From contig CBDCFM010000021.1 in the NCBI GenBank assembly GCA_965216035.1, forward strand, positions 1,178,001-1,242,000: a DNA stretch of 64,000 nt, written 5' to 3'. Below the pieces are notes generated by a model, which saw only the letters and a list, made by a program, of their open reading frames with translations, searched no databases and had not been told where the DNA came from. This DNA comes from G963664115 sp965216035 (GTDB taxonomy: Bacteria > Acidobacteriota > Terriglobia > 20CM-2-55-15). Each line of letters begins with the position of its first letter. Position 1 is the first letter of the stretch. Below, piece by piece: positions 18,216 through 27,452 of this stretch. A program made the position numbers and the translations under genes.

Positions 18216-18660
18216 GACAGAGCGCCCCCGTCATCAGACGCTCAATCGAATTGGCAGCTACTTGTGAAGAAGGATCGGCCCCTATTCCTTCGGGTCGGCG
18301 CTGGCCTCCTCTGATGTCCAGTGTCTTGCGGCTCACGGATCGCTAATAGCCTGTGATTAGAGTCCGATTGACCGATTCGAACAGAGCTATTGCGACCGTA
18401 TCGGGATGCATTCAGAGGGCGCGATCTGAGTGTGGGACGGAAAAGCCGCGCCCAAAACTGCTGTGGATTGCGACGCCTTCCAGCAACGAAACTCTTGTGA
18501 TCGCCGAGAGGCAGCAGATCGCGAAAAATCCGCTCGGACGTATCGTTGCCGGACATTGACTTCTGGTCGCGACCACAGCAGGTTCCGCCCGCCAAAGTGA
18601 CGATTTCTCCTCAGCTTGACGACGCCTTTCTCTTAAGACCCGCGTAGTGGGAGTGCTAGC
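18216..18660. other. Intergenic region
   Basis: These 445 bp hold no ORF I trust and no RNA gene I recognise. The region probably carries the promoter of the barrel receptor at 18661. Confidence 0.5.
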
Positions 18661-21081
18661 ATGAATGGGATGCGTTCCTTCTTGATCTGTATCTTGTTCG
18701 CGACGTCTGCATTTGGGCAGCTGACTGCCCGTAATCCCGTCGATGTCCTGAAAGACCAGGTGACCGAGGCACTGGCGGCAGCAGAAGTGCCATTGACCGC
18801 CGATCAGGAAAGGCAGTTGGCGTTGCTTATCGAAGAGGAGCGTCAGGCTGCGGAGAACCTGTTTGGCGAAACGTGGGATTTCAGCCAGGGGCCGCCGCAG
18901 GGCGAGCAGAGGGATCAAGCACTGGCCGGCATCCGGTGGATGTATGACGAGTTGAGTAACAAACTTCCCGCCTACATGACCGCGCCGCAGAGAGCCGCAT
19001 GGGAGAGCTATCAGAGCGAGCAGGTTGTGGCTTTTTATGAGGAGGGTGCCGCCGGTGCCGGGAGCGGACGGATTCAACAGATCCGCGTGACGAATAACGC
19101 TTTCAATGTAGAAACGGCCACAGCTAACGGAAGCCGGGGCCTCCATGAAGGCGGCGCGAGGACGGAAGTGATCGAGCGGGGCGGTGTCGGCGCCTTTCAC
19201 GGCAATTTCGCGGCGACCTTCCAAGACGAGTCGCTGAACGCCCGAAATCCTTTCGCCCGCAACAAGCCACCCTACTATGAACGGACCATCGACGGCGACA
19301 TCAGTGGTCCCATCATTCAAGACCGCCTCTCATTGAACTTCGCGGTCACCGACAACAGACGGGAAAATGTCGGCACCGTCAAGGCCGAAACACCGGACGG
19401 GCCGTTTTCCCTGGGCGTCACCCGTCCTGTGTTGAACAGGTCGTACGACACCCGGGGAGTGCTTCAGATTGCCGACGCGCATTCTCTGCACATGCGTTTC
19501 GAATACGCCACTGAAGACAACAAGAACGAGAACGTGGGCAATTTCAGCCTGCCCGAACGCGCTTCCCGCACACAGAGGGAGAACCACGTAGTCGATCTCC
19601 GCGAAGTGTCCATCCTTTCAGAGCGCAAGGTACATGATCTCCACTTCATCTGGCGGAAGGATCGCAGCGAGACCGATCCGGCAAGCGATGCCCTGGGGAT
19701 TGTTGTCAAGGACGCATTCACCGGAGGGGGCTCCCAGGACAGGAACCTGATCCACGGAAACGAATACGAACTGAACAACCTGTTTTACTTTGCCGGTGAC
19801 AACCTGACGATGAGAAGTGGATTTCGGGGGTGGCACCGGAGCGAACGTTCAATTGCAGAAGACAATTTCTTCGGCGAATTCACGTTCTCCGATCTTGAAA
19901 GTTACCGGGCCGGGGAACCGCTCAAGTACCGGATCAAATGCTGCGACCCCGCGTTTGACATGAGCCAGACGCAGCTTGTCTTTTTCTCCCAGAACGATTT
20001 CAAGCTCACGCCGACCTTCACGCTGATGCTGGGCATACGCTATTTCGTGCAAACGAACATCGGTGACCGGAACAATGTAGATCCACGCATCGGTTTTGCC
20101 TACGCGATCGGCAACTCGACTGTCATCCGGGGCGGTGGGGCTATCTTCACGCAAGCGGCAAATTTCAGAGATATAAAGAGAAATAGAGAGTTGGACGGAG
20201 AACGGCTGTTCGAGATCCAGATCGACAATCCGGGGTGGCCCGACCCGTTCGCATCGGGCAGCCTCAGGCCCCGGTCCCGCCGCGTGATTGCGCCTGACCT
20301 GAGAAATCCATATTACGCGGTGGCACAAGTGCAGCTGGAGCAGAGCCTGCCCAATAATCTTTTCGTGACGGTGGCCTACGACGTGAGCCGTGGCATCAAA
20401 CCTTTTCGTCTCCGGGACCTCAACGCGCCTTTTCCGGAAACAGGCCTCCGGCCGTTTCCGGACAAAGGTCAGATTATCCAACTCGAAAGTGGCCTGTCGA
20501 CGCATCAGCATCTGAAGGCCACCATGCGGCAGCGTATCAGCATCTTCAATTTCACCGCGGACTATTTGTATTACCACGGCGTCAGCGACTCTCCTGGCAC
20601 CGGCGGCTTTCAGGCGTTGCCGGTCGATAGCCGCGACGTCCTCGGTAAGGAATGGGGACGAACCGCCAACCCCGAGCACACGTTCAACGCGAGTGTCAAC
20701 TCGCGGTTGCCGATGGAGGTGTATCTGACCACGGTGGTTGGGGCACGCAGCGGCCGACGATACACGATCACGACGGGTCGGGACGACAACGGCGATGGCG
20801 TGAGTAACGACCGGCCCGCTGGCGTTGTCAAGAGTAGCGAGGTCGGTCCGCAGTACTTCGATGTCAGCTTCAATATTTCAAAATCCATTGAATTTGCTGG
20901 CGACGCCACCGGAGCTGCCGGTACTGGACCCAGAATGAATGTCTTTGCGAATCTCAGCAACGCTTTCAACAAGACCCACCTGGGAACGCCCAGCGGTGTG
21001 ATGACGTCTCCCTTCTTCGGGAAGTCTTTCAGCGCGACGTCCCCGCGACAAATCGAGGTTGGGATGAGATTTCAGTTCTGA
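18661..21081 (+). CDS. TonB-dependent-type outer-membrane beta-barrel protein with helical N-terminal domain
   Basis: This 806-residue protein has a signal peptide (CILFATSAFGQ). Instead of the usual carboxypeptidase-regulatory sandwich, residues 25-140 form a charged helical domain (LTADQERQLALLIEEERQAAE, with alternating Glu, Gln and Arg). From about residue 145 a plug-like region follows (EVIERGGVGAFHGNFAATF, NARNPFARNKPPYYERTIDG), then a long barrel ending in IEVGMRFQF with the terminal aromatic. The plug and barrel match Acidobacteriota Oar/TonB-type receptors. The helical domain, lying in the periplasm, could be a partner-binding or sensing module. No obvious substrate clue comes from its neighbours. 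Confidence 0.82.
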   Translation: MNGMRSFLICILFATSAFGQLTARNPVDVLKDQVTEALAAAEVPLTADQERQLALLIEEERQAAENLFGETWDFSQGPPQGEQRDQALAGIRWMYDELSNKLPAYMTAPQRAAWESYQSEQVVAFYEEGAAGAGSGRIQQIRVTNNAFNVETATANGSRGLHEGGARTEVIERGGVGAFHGNFAATFQDESLNARNPFARNKPPYYERTIDGDISGPIIQDRLSLNFAVTDNRRENVGTVKAETPDGPFSLGVTRPVLNRSYDTRGVLQIADAHSLHMRFEYATEDNKNENVGNFSLPERASRTQRENHVVDLREVSILSERKVHDLHFIWRKDRSETDPASDALGIVVKDAFTGGGSQDRNLIHGNEYELNNLFYFAGDNLTMRSGFRGWHRSERSIAEDNFFGEFTFSDLESYRAGEPLKYRIKCCDPAFDMSQTQLVFFSQNDFKLTPTFTLMLGIRYFVQTNIGDRNNVDPRIGFAYAIGNSTVIRGGGAIFTQAANFRDIKRNRELDGERLFEIQIDNPGWPDPFASGSLRPRSRRVIAPDLRNPYYAVAQVQLEQSLPNNLFVTVAYDVSRGIKPFRLRDLNAPFPETGLRPFPDKGQIIQLESGLSTHQHLKATMRQRISIFNFTADYLYYHGVSDSPGTGGFQALPVDSRDVLGKEWGRTANPEHTFNASVNSRLPMEVYLTTVVGARSGRRYTITTGRDDNGDGVSNDRPAGVVKSSEVGPQYFDVSFNISKSIEFAGDATGAAGTGPRMNVFANLSNAFNKTHLGTPSGVMTSPFFGKSFSATSPRQIEVGMRFQF

Positions 21082-21411
21082 TTCAGATAGCGAACCCAGC
21101 GCTCGACCGTCTCTCCCGTATCGCGGAGCGATAGAGATGTCTCATCCGCGGGGGGATTTCGAACAGGACGGAGCAACTCTTTCCAATCCCGGCCAATGCC
21201 GGGCTTGCTCGCCACGCGTCCCTACTGAGCCTAGGATGAAGGGCCAAATAGTCAACGGTTTCTGGAGACGTTCCCTGAAGGCCAAACGGGCTTGGGATCC
21301 GCCCCCAGATCAACATCGTCCTGAACTGTTACGAAAACAGGAATCAGCGACGCCGAAGGAGGCGAACTGCAAGGGCCCCGAGGCCCAGAAGCGCAAGGCT
21401 GATGGTCTAAC
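21082..21411. other. Intergenic region left of the island
   Basis: No intact gene is seen. On the minus strand about 21343-21405 encodes a short hydrophobic segment ending in Arg residues and a stop (LALLGLGALAVRLLRRR). This resembles a PEP-CTERM-type C-terminal anchor, but there is no gene body upstream, so it is at most a remnant. Confidence 0.35.
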
Positions 21412-21487
21412 AAGGACTTAACTGGATCGTGATGTTGCAGAAGAATTCAGAATCGTTCAAGTCACCACTGAGGAATGACCAGTGGGT
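21412..21487 (+). repeat. Left copy of xerD 5'-end repeat (attL-like)
   Basis: This 76-bp stretch matches 29329-29404 at 67 positions by eye, starting with AAGGACTTAACTG and including AAGAATTCAGAATCGTTC. The copy at 29329 is the true start of xerD. Here the frame still encodes QKNSESFKSPLRNDQWV but stops shortly afterwards. It marks the left edge of the inserted island and retains the original upstream context of xerD. Confidence 0.8.
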
Positions 21488-21762
21488 TAGAGGTTAGGCT
21501 TTGAATCCCCCCCCCTCGACGTATATCGGCTCAGTAGAGAAACGCACAGGAACCGAGATGGGAGCGGATTACCCGCCAGTAGTCGCCAAGGGTTTACCCA
21601 TCCTGCGGAAGTGATTGCCTCTACCCTTCGGTGTTCTTCGTGAGTAATCCCGCGAATTGCCCCGACGACCCAAGCCTTCAAGCTCAAGTACCGCTTGGCG
21701 GTTTGCGTCCAGGTGTAATCGGTTGGTCTGCCGAACAGCGACGGGTCGAGATCGTTCCAACA
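21488..21762 (-). pseudogene. Remnant of an unrecognised protein gene
   Basis: The minus-strand frame from about 21762 reads NDLDPSLFGRPTDYTWTQ, then AKRYLSLKAWVVGAIRG and ITHEEHRRVEAIT. It looks like the well-ordered N-terminal part of a real protein, then degenerates and stops at 21487. No start codon or ribosome site is evident. I do not recognise the family. It abuts the left repeat of the island. Confidence 0.35.
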
Positions 21763-21914
21763 TCACAGCACTTCGGTTACCGACCCAAACCGCGCAATAC
21801 GTCCCGTGGACTCACCACCGATCTCCCGGGGATTCCTGGCCGGATAACCCTACCTAATCCCGTGTAACTCGATGTAGACTCTGTCTCGGACACTCCAAGC
21901 CCGAAGGCCTTTTC

Positions 21915-22184
21915 ATGACTGGCACCAACCATTACAGGTACTGGGCGTTCATCCCGTATTCGTCCAAGGACGTGCCTGTTGCTAAAAAGCTGCACAAGCG
22001 CCTGGAAACCTACCGCATCCCACGGGATCTAGTCGGGCGACCGGGTTGCGACGAGCCAGTGCCCCGGCGGCTCTTTCCCATCTTCCGAGTTCGGGAGGAA
22101 CGGCCATCATCGTCCAATCGGGGAAAGGCGATTGCGGATAAGCGAAATATCGCGCCAAGCAAAGCTTGGGAAAGGGGAATTTGA
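21915..22184 (+). pseudogene. TIR-domain protein, N-terminal stump
   Basis: The ORF starts MTGTNHYRYWAFIPYSSKDV and continues AKKLHKRLETYRIPRDLVG and RRLFPIFRVREERPSSS. These are the box 1 and box 2 regions of bacterial TIR domains found at the head of TIR-WD40/TPR effector proteins. After PSSSN the similarity ends and the frame closes at 22184, directly before the group II intron remnant. The catalytic Glu region and all C-terminal domains are missing, so the product is not expected to work as an NADase or signalling protein. Confidence 0.65.
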
Positions 22185-22185
22185 T

Positions 22186-22860
22186 GTGAGTCGATGAAAC
22201 CTTTCGAAAGGAGTCCAACTGGTGAAAGTCCAGTCCGGCCAAAGCCGTAGCGGGCAGGCCGGTAGCGAGTCTTGCCTGTCGCCGGGTGATCGGCGGGAGA
22301 GAAGCGTAGACAGCGAGGGAGTGGGCCGCGAGGATTCAGCTCCGAAATTTATCACGTTGCGGATGCCGAGACTTTTATTTCGGTCGAAGGCCGCATCCGG
22401 ATGACCGATACGCGAGGTCGTCTGGAGCCGCCGGAGTCTCTAGCCCGGGGCACGCTTCCACAGGGATTCTCCAGGAACTTGGGAAAGCCTCACAGTCTCC
22501 TGCTGAAGAGGTAGTCTGCGGTCGAGGGTAACCAGAGACTGCGGGCGATGGGTTGTGAGGAATCTTATGAACCCATAGTACCGGTGAAGGTGGGGAACCG
22601 CAGGGCCACGGAAGTGGTGGCGGCCACGGGACCCACTGGAGGGAAGGGGCGAACAAGCGAACGCATCGGATGGAGGAAACATGACGATCCTCAGAGATCG
22701 GCCAACCATGTCCACGAAACACATCCGACTAGCTGACCTGGCCAGGGAAGTGGAAACCTGAACCAGTGTTGGTGAGTTCGACTTGAGGAACCGAGCGCAT
22801 CAACATGCACGCTCGGGTCTGTGAGGGGGGCGGTCACGATCGGTTACGGAGAACCTACAC
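22186..22860 (+). ncRNA. Group II intron remnant without a reverse-transcriptase ORF
   Basis: The stretch opens with GTGAG-type sequence and GGTGAAAGTCCAGTCC. Near 22785-22820 it contains a domain V-like hairpin: a 9-bp lower stem (GAACCGAGC with GCUCGGGUC, one A-G mismatch), a two-nucleotide AC bulge and a short capped stem. This is followed by CTGTGAGGGGGG, as in domain VI junctions, and CCTAC at the presumed 3' end. The usual catalytic AGC triad reads AAC, so splicing may be lost. No maturase ORF is present. Boundaries are approximate. Confidence 0.5.
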
Positions 22861-23190
22861 GGGCACGATGCCGGAAACGGCGGATACAGCCAAGGGGATA
22901 CCTAAGGACCGGTAGTGGCTTCCCCTACTCGGAAGCACGGGCCGACGGCTATGGCAGCCCTGACAGTGTCGTCGTATGGGTGTTATGTCAATCCGCGCGC
23001 GGGGGCAGTCCGTCGCGCGGAACTTCGTCGTCATTTGTGTAAAGAGTTGCCATTGATTCCCACTAATTCTCCCGAGAGACTGCTTGGGTCCGTTGAGCGG
23101 ACTTCGCAGCGGACCAGCTGATGAACAGTCCCTCAAGCGATCGCGAATAGGCTGTCGCAGAAGTCAGGCGAAAAGATAAGGATCGTCGTA
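22861..23190. other. Degenerate island sequence
   Basis: There is no supported gene. Short frames here have no family resemblance. A sequence AAGATAAGGATC just before 23191 could serve as ribosome site for the acyltransferase gene. Confidence 0.4.
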
Positions 23191-23797
23191 ATGGCTGTAC
23201 ACAGTGGGTCGGACCTGCCTCCCTCGGCGACCATCTGCGGCCGCACGCTCTTCGCGCAGGGTCAGTGGCTTCGGGTCATCCGTGTGACAAGCGAAGAGTA
23301 CCTAGAAGGCAAAATATTCGAGAATCCCTCGCTTGTCATCGACGGTGTGAAAGGAAGCGCTTTGCGAGGAGATATCCTCACGTTTGCGCAGAACAATATC
23401 GAGGACTCGAACTCTGTCCACTACCCCTACCCGTTCGAATGGGACAATGCGGCGGTCTTGCCCATAACCTCGCATGAAGACTGGCTGAAGAATCGTGTGA
23501 AGTACGACGTGCGGAAAGCAATCAGGAAAGCCAAGCGATTGGGGGTAGAGATCCGGACAGTCGAATTCAATGACGCATTTGTTGAGGGGATCCACGGCAT
23601 TTACAATGAGACCCCAATCCGGCAAGGCAAACCCTTCTCGCACTATGGCAAGAACTTCGAGAGCCTGAAGCGTGAACATTCCACGTTTCTGGATCGAAGC
23701 GTGATTATCGGGGCCTATCATGAAGGCGAGCTCATTGGATTTGTGAAGATGGTGTATGTCGATCGGGTTGCGAAGACGATGCAAGTCACTAGCAAGG
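23191..23797 (+). pseudogene. GNAT/FemAB-like acyltransferase, 5' part (split by IS21)
   Basis: The frame encodes about 202 residues of an acyltransferase-type protein: TICGRTLFAQGQWLRVIRV, then PYPFEWDNAAVLPI, IRKAKRLGVEIR, GIYNETPIRQGKPFSHYGK and IIGAYHEGELIGFVKMVYV. It is then cut after MQVTSK by the IS21-family element. The 3' part resumes at 26755 in the same frame (VSHHRRKPTNALL). Related proteins occur near capsule and exopolysaccharide genes and are thought to acylate sugars or lipid-linked intermediates; that role is inference. Confidence 0.7.
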
Positions 23798-24249
23798 TGG
23801 GTATTCCGCTGATCGTGAACACCAGTTCCGGAATCATGAACACCGATTCCGGCCATCGTGAACACTCGCCGGAGCGAAGCGACGGGTTAGCGTCTCAGTT
23901 TATTCCTTCAGAGTCCAGGTTTTCCCTATTTTAGTCCTTTCCAAAATTATTGTGATAAATCGCCGCCGGCCTGTGTGTAACTGTGCGAAAGCCGGGAGCG
24001 TTTTTCGCGGAGGCTTTTGCAAGCAGCGGTGGAAATGATCAAGAGAAAGTCGGCCGAAGGCCACCATTCCCATTTGCACGGCTGCGGCAGTTTCCACAGG
24101 CCCCGTGCCCTGCGTGAGGCGCGCGTTCCGCGCCCGGACCCGGATTCCCGCACTTCCTTCGCGCGAGGATTGCGCAGGAGCGACGATTGGGTCCGGGGCC
24201 GGCCTGGAGTACCCCCTGGCGGCGGCGTGTGGATGCATCGGTGCGCCGA

Positions 24250-25008
24250 TCATCGGGACTCCTTCAACGTCTTGGGTTGGGTCTTGGTTTGCCGCATCGA
24301 TGCCCCTTTCAGTTCGATACGGTGCGCATTGTGGAGGAGGCGATCGCAGATGGCGTCGGCCTGGTTCGGGTCGCCAATGACGCCGTGCCAGTCGGGGACC
24401 GGGAGCTGGCTGGCGATCAAGATGGCGGAACGTTCGCTCCGTTCCTCGACGACTTCGATCAGGTCCCGGCGTTCAGCGTCGCGCAGCGGGGCCAGGAGCC
24501 AGTCGTCGATGGCCAGCAGATCGGTTTTGGCCAGACGGGCCAGGACTCGGGTGTAGGAGCCGTCGCCACGGCCGACCGCCAGTTGGTGCAAGAGCCGAGG
24601 CATGCGGACGTAGGTGGCGTTAAAACCCCGCCGGCAGGCGCGTTCGACGAAAGCCGAAGCCAGAAAACTCTTTCCGATGCCGGTCGGACCGGTGATGAGA
24701 AGATTGTGCCGGTCTTGGATCCACCCGCAGGAGCCCAGGGCGAGGACTTGGGAACGGTCCAGACGGCGACGATGTTTGAAGTCGACGTTTTCCAGCGATG
24801 CCGTCGCGTCGCGCAGCTTCGCCGCGCGCAGGCGTCGGGTGAGCTTGCGGTGCTCCCGGGCCGTCCACTCCTCATCCACCAGTAGGCCCAGACGTTCCTC
24901 GAAGCCGAGATCCGTGTACTGATTCGAGCGGCGTTGCTGCTCCAGGGCCTCGACCATGGCCGATAGCTTCATCTGGTTCATCTTCTCCAGGGTTTGTTCC
25001 ATTAGCAT
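24250..25008 (-). CDS. istB: IS21-family helper ATPase IstB
   Basis: This 252-residue DnaC-like AAA+ ATPase has Walker A GPTGIGKSFLAS and Walker B TDLLAIDDW, plus an N-terminal helical region (EQTLEKMNQMKLSAMVEAL). IstB assembles on target DNA and delivers it to the IstA transposase. Its start overlaps the istA stop by 7 nt, which is the normal coupled arrangement. Length is typical and no disruption is visible. Confidence 0.93.
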   Translation of the reverse strand: MLMEQTLEKMNQMKLSAMVEALEQQRRSNQYTDLGFEERLGLLVDEEWTAREHRKLTRRLRAAKLRDATASLENVDFKHRRRLDRSQVLALGSCGWIQDRHNLLITGPTGIGKSFLASAFVERACRRGFNATYVRMPRLLHQLAVGRGDGSYTRVLARLAKTDLLAIDDWLLAPLRDAERRDLIEVVEERSERSAILIASQLPVPDWHGVIGDPNQADAICDRLLHNAHRIELKGASMRQTKTQPKTLKESR

Positions 25009-26561
25009 GAGTGCGTCTCCTCGGGGTCCGCATAGTAGGCGGCGCCGCGAATGTTGTCGTGATGGGGCGTCGGTGGGGTTTCGGTGTCCCCGAAAGGCAA
25101 CCGGTCCTGGGCCGACGACAGGATGTTCTTGACGGTGCGGTAGCTATAGGACTGCAAGTGCAGCGCCCGCGCACTGGCGGCTTCGAGCCGCTCGGCGCCG
25201 GAGCGGCGACCTAGACTCATCAATCCCAGGCAGGCCCGGTACCCCTGTTCCGGATGCGGCCACCGTTTCATGATCTCCTCGACCAGGCGGCCGGTCTTGG
25301 GGCCAGTTTTCTCCGCCCAACTAATCAGCCGGGACGGTGTCCATTCCGCATGGGCCCGATGGGCACTGGGCATATGTTCGGACAGAGTCGACGGCTTGTG
25401 ATCGTAGCGACGGCGATGGGACGTCACGCGCCGGCCTTTGTAGTAGACCTCGACAATGGACGCCGTGTAACGCGCTTCCACCCTCTCATGGATCAACTGG
25501 CAGGGCACGCTGTAAGGATGGCGGTCCACGGTAATGTGGTAATCGATGCTGACACGACAGTCCTTCCACTCGGCCTGTTCATACCGGTTGGTCGGGAGGG
25601 GCTGTAATGCCGGTCGATCCAGCCGCTCGTAGAGTTCCAGGCGGGATACTCGAAGCTTCTGCATCGGCCGCTGGTTCAGTTCCACCAGCAACTCTCGAAT
25701 GGCTCCGTTCAAGTCGGCCAGACTGAAGAACGTGCGATTCCGGATCCTGGCCAGGATCCACCGCTGTGCGACCAGGACGGTCGATTCAACTTTCGCTTTG
25801 TCCCGAGCTTTCCGCGGCCGGGCCGGTATGACAACGGCGCCGTAGTGTTCGGCCTCATCCTGGTAGGTACGGTTGACGCCTGCTTCATAGCGGCAGGGCT
25901 GGGTAATGGCACTCTTGAGTTGGTCGGGAACCCAGATCCGGCTCGATCCGCCGAAGAACTCCACCATGCGGATATGCACGCCGACCCAATCGGGGAGTTT
26001 CTGGCTCGGTGTCGCTTCCGCGTAGGTGTAACCGCTGGCGCCCAGAACAGCGACGAACAACTCGACTGGAATAGCTTTGCCCGTCCGTGGATCCGTCAGC
26101 TGTGGCCGTTTGCCGGAAAAGTCGATGAAGGTCTTCTCTCCGGCGCGGTGCACCTGTCGCATCGAGGGCTTCAATTTCTGGGCCCAACGCCGGTAGATCT
26201 CACAGAACTGGCTGTAGGCATATCCCTTTGGATTCGCTTCTCGGTACTCTTCCCACAGCAGGTGCAGGGTGACTCCAACACGCTTCAACTCCTGGTGGAT
26301 CCGTTCTACATCCGGAGCCACCCGTTCCCGGGAGCCCGGTCCCGCGCGGGGAAACAGCCGCGCTTCAAGCGCTGCCTCGTCCAGGTCTTCGGGCAGCGGC
26401 CATTCCAGTCCGGCCTGCTTGGCCCGTCCCAAGTAGTCCGCAACGGTGCCCAAGCCCACGCGACATGCGCTGGCGATCGCCCGGTGGCTGAGCTGTTGGT
26501 CGTGTTTGAGTCGTAGAATCTCGCGTATCTGTCTCATCGGTAGTCGTTTCGTTGCCATCAA
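25002..26561 (-). CDS. istA: IS21-family transposase IstA
   Basis: This 519-residue transposase has an N-terminal helix-turn-helix (HDQQLSHRAIASACRVGLGTV) and an RNase H-like DDE core containing GEKTFIDFSGKRP (first Asp), then EHYGAVVIPARPRKARDKAK towards the distal acidic residue. A C-terminal beta-barrel/DNA-binding part includes YHITVDRHPYSVPCQLIHERV. It cuts and joins the element ends. It is complete and adjacent to the multi-repeat end at 26628-26749. Confidence 0.94.
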   Translation of the reverse strand: MMATKRLPMRQIREILRLKHDQQLSHRAIASACRVGLGTVADYLGRAKQAGLEWPLPEDLDEAALEARLFPRAGPGSRERVAPDVERIHQELKRVGVTLHLLWEEYREANPKGYAYSQFCEIYRRWAQKLKPSMRQVHRAGEKTFIDFSGKRPQLTDPRTGKAIPVELFVAVLGASGYTYAEATPSQKLPDWVGVHIRMVEFFGGSSRIWVPDQLKSAITQPCRYEAGVNRTYQDEAEHYGAVVIPARPRKARDKAKVESTVLVAQRWILARIRNRTFFSLADLNGAIRELLVELNQRPMQKLRVSRLELYERLDRPALQPLPTNRYEQAEWKDCRVSIDYHITVDRHPYSVPCQLIHERVEARYTASIVEVYYKGRRVTSHRRRYDHKPSTLSEHMPSAHRAHAEWTPSRLISWAEKTGPKTGRLVEEIMKRWPHPEQGYRACLGLMSLGRRSGAERLEAASARALHLQSYSYRTVKNILSSAQDRLPFGDTETPPTPHHDNIRGAAYYADPEETHSC

Positions 26562-26627
26562 GGCCCTCCTGTGCTTCAGGAGAACCTAAAAGCTCCAAAC
26601 TTCGCTACCGACGAGTGATCACGATGG

Positions 26628-26749
26628 CCGGAATCGGTGTTCAGGATCACCGGAATCACTGTTCAGGATCCCGGAATCCGCGTTCACGATCCCGGAATCG
26701 GTGTTCACGATGGATCGGAATCAGTGTTCAGGATGGTCCGGAATACGCA
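26628..26749. repeat. Tandem IstA-binding repeats at the IS21 right end
   Basis: Five copies of a roughly 22-bp unit of the form GGAATCNGTGTTCANGATC follow each other, ending in GGAATACGCA. About three related copies in reverse orientation occur at 23801-23875. Such repeated sites at both ends are characteristic of IS21 and bind the transposase. They are not a CRISPR array. Confidence 0.8.
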
Positions 26750-26754
26750 CAAGG

Positions 26755-27179
26755 TGTCGCACCATCGCAGGAAGCCAACGAATGCGCTCCTGTCCAGGGC
26801 CGTCGAAATCTGTGAGCAAGACCGAATGACCCACCTTGTGTACGGGAAGTTCGTGTATACAGATGAAAAGAGTTCGCTGACGGAGTTCAAACGCCGCAGC
26901 GGGTTCGAGAAGGTATCATTTCCGAGGTACTATGTGCCCCTGACTTGGAAGGGAAAGCTTGCATTCCGGCTTGGGATGCATCGCGGCGTCACGGGGATGC
27001 TGCCGGTTGCATTGACACATCAACTCCTGGGTATTCGTGCATGGCTCTATGGTCTACGGCACAGGACGCCCGTTCCCGATGAGATTCCGTTGCACTCCGC
27101 CGCCGCTGAGCCTCCAGTTCTTAGCGTAGATCCAGCGCCGCCACGCCGCCCCCTGAAGGGTCGAGCTGCACGCCGGTAA
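26755..27179 (+). pseudogene. GNAT/FemAB-like acyltransferase, 3' part
   Basis: This continues the gene begun at 23191 after removal of the IS and one target duplication, giving SKVSHHRRKPTNALLSRAVE. It continues with RMTHLVYGKFVYTDEKSSL, FKRRSGFEKVSFPRYYVPL and a C-terminal tail rich in Pro and Arg ending at 27179. The rejoined frame would encode about 343 residues with no other lesion, so the IS insertion is the event that broke it and is probably recent. Confidence 0.7.
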
Positions 27180-27237
27180 ACTCCCACCTGGCTCAAGTGC
27201 CCGACCTGCACACTGCAACTCAGCTATAGCAAAGAGT

Positions 27238-27429
27238 CTACGGTGCAATCGAAACCGTGTGCGTTGGTTGACGATTCCAGTAGTCGATGAAACTCATGAC
27301 GTTGTGATTAAACTCATCCGGATACTCCCGGAAATGCAGGTGCCGCGCTTTATTGATGTGCAGCAGCCAAACCTTCGGGTGTTGGGCGGCCAGGATGTCG
27401 TGGAAGGGAAAAGTGGAAGGATTTCGTAG
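27238..27429 (-). pseudogene. Alpha/beta hydrolase C-terminal fragment
   Basis: The minus strand encodes FHDILAAQHPKVWLLHINKA, then RHLHFREYPDEFNHNVMSFI and DYWN, followed by a stop at 27238-27240. This resembles the C-terminal part of alpha/beta hydrolases where the catalytic His precedes NVMSFIDYW-like helices. The rest of the gene is absent upstream (right), so it is a truncated scrap. Confidence 0.5.
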
Positions 27430-27452
27430 TGCTAGCCTTTCTTCTTGGTTCT

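Larger units (their letters stand above)
23798..26749. mobile_element. IS21-family insertion sequence
   Basis: About 2.95 kb, beginning TGGGTATTCCG and ending with the complement of TGCGTATTCCG, with a direct target duplication CAAGG (23793-23797 and 26750-26754). It carries the two-gene istA-istB arrangement on the minus strand. Multiple short repeats at each end are typical of IS21. Both genes look intact, so it may still be mobile. Confidence 0.92.

Noticed and set aside
18412..19320. 302-residue minus-strand ORF
   Set aside because: It mostly overlaps the barrel receptor on the other strand and is composed of Arg/Pro/His-rich shadow sequence.
19849..20679. 276-residue minus-strand ORF
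   Set aside because: Antisense to the second barrel receptor; no start site or recognisable motif.
21343..21405. PEP-CTERM protein gene
   Set aside because: Only a 17-20 residue hydrophobic tail with Arg residues is seen, with a stop immediately upstream in frame.
24187..24885. 232-residue plus-strand ORF
   Set aside because: It is antisense to the intact istB gene and shows no family features.
25845..26516. 223-residue plus-strand ORF
   Set aside because: It lies antisense within istA; a shadow of the transposase frame.
26628..26749. CRISPR-like repeat array
   Set aside because: The units have no unique spacers and match inverted copies at the other IS21 end; they are transposase-binding sites.
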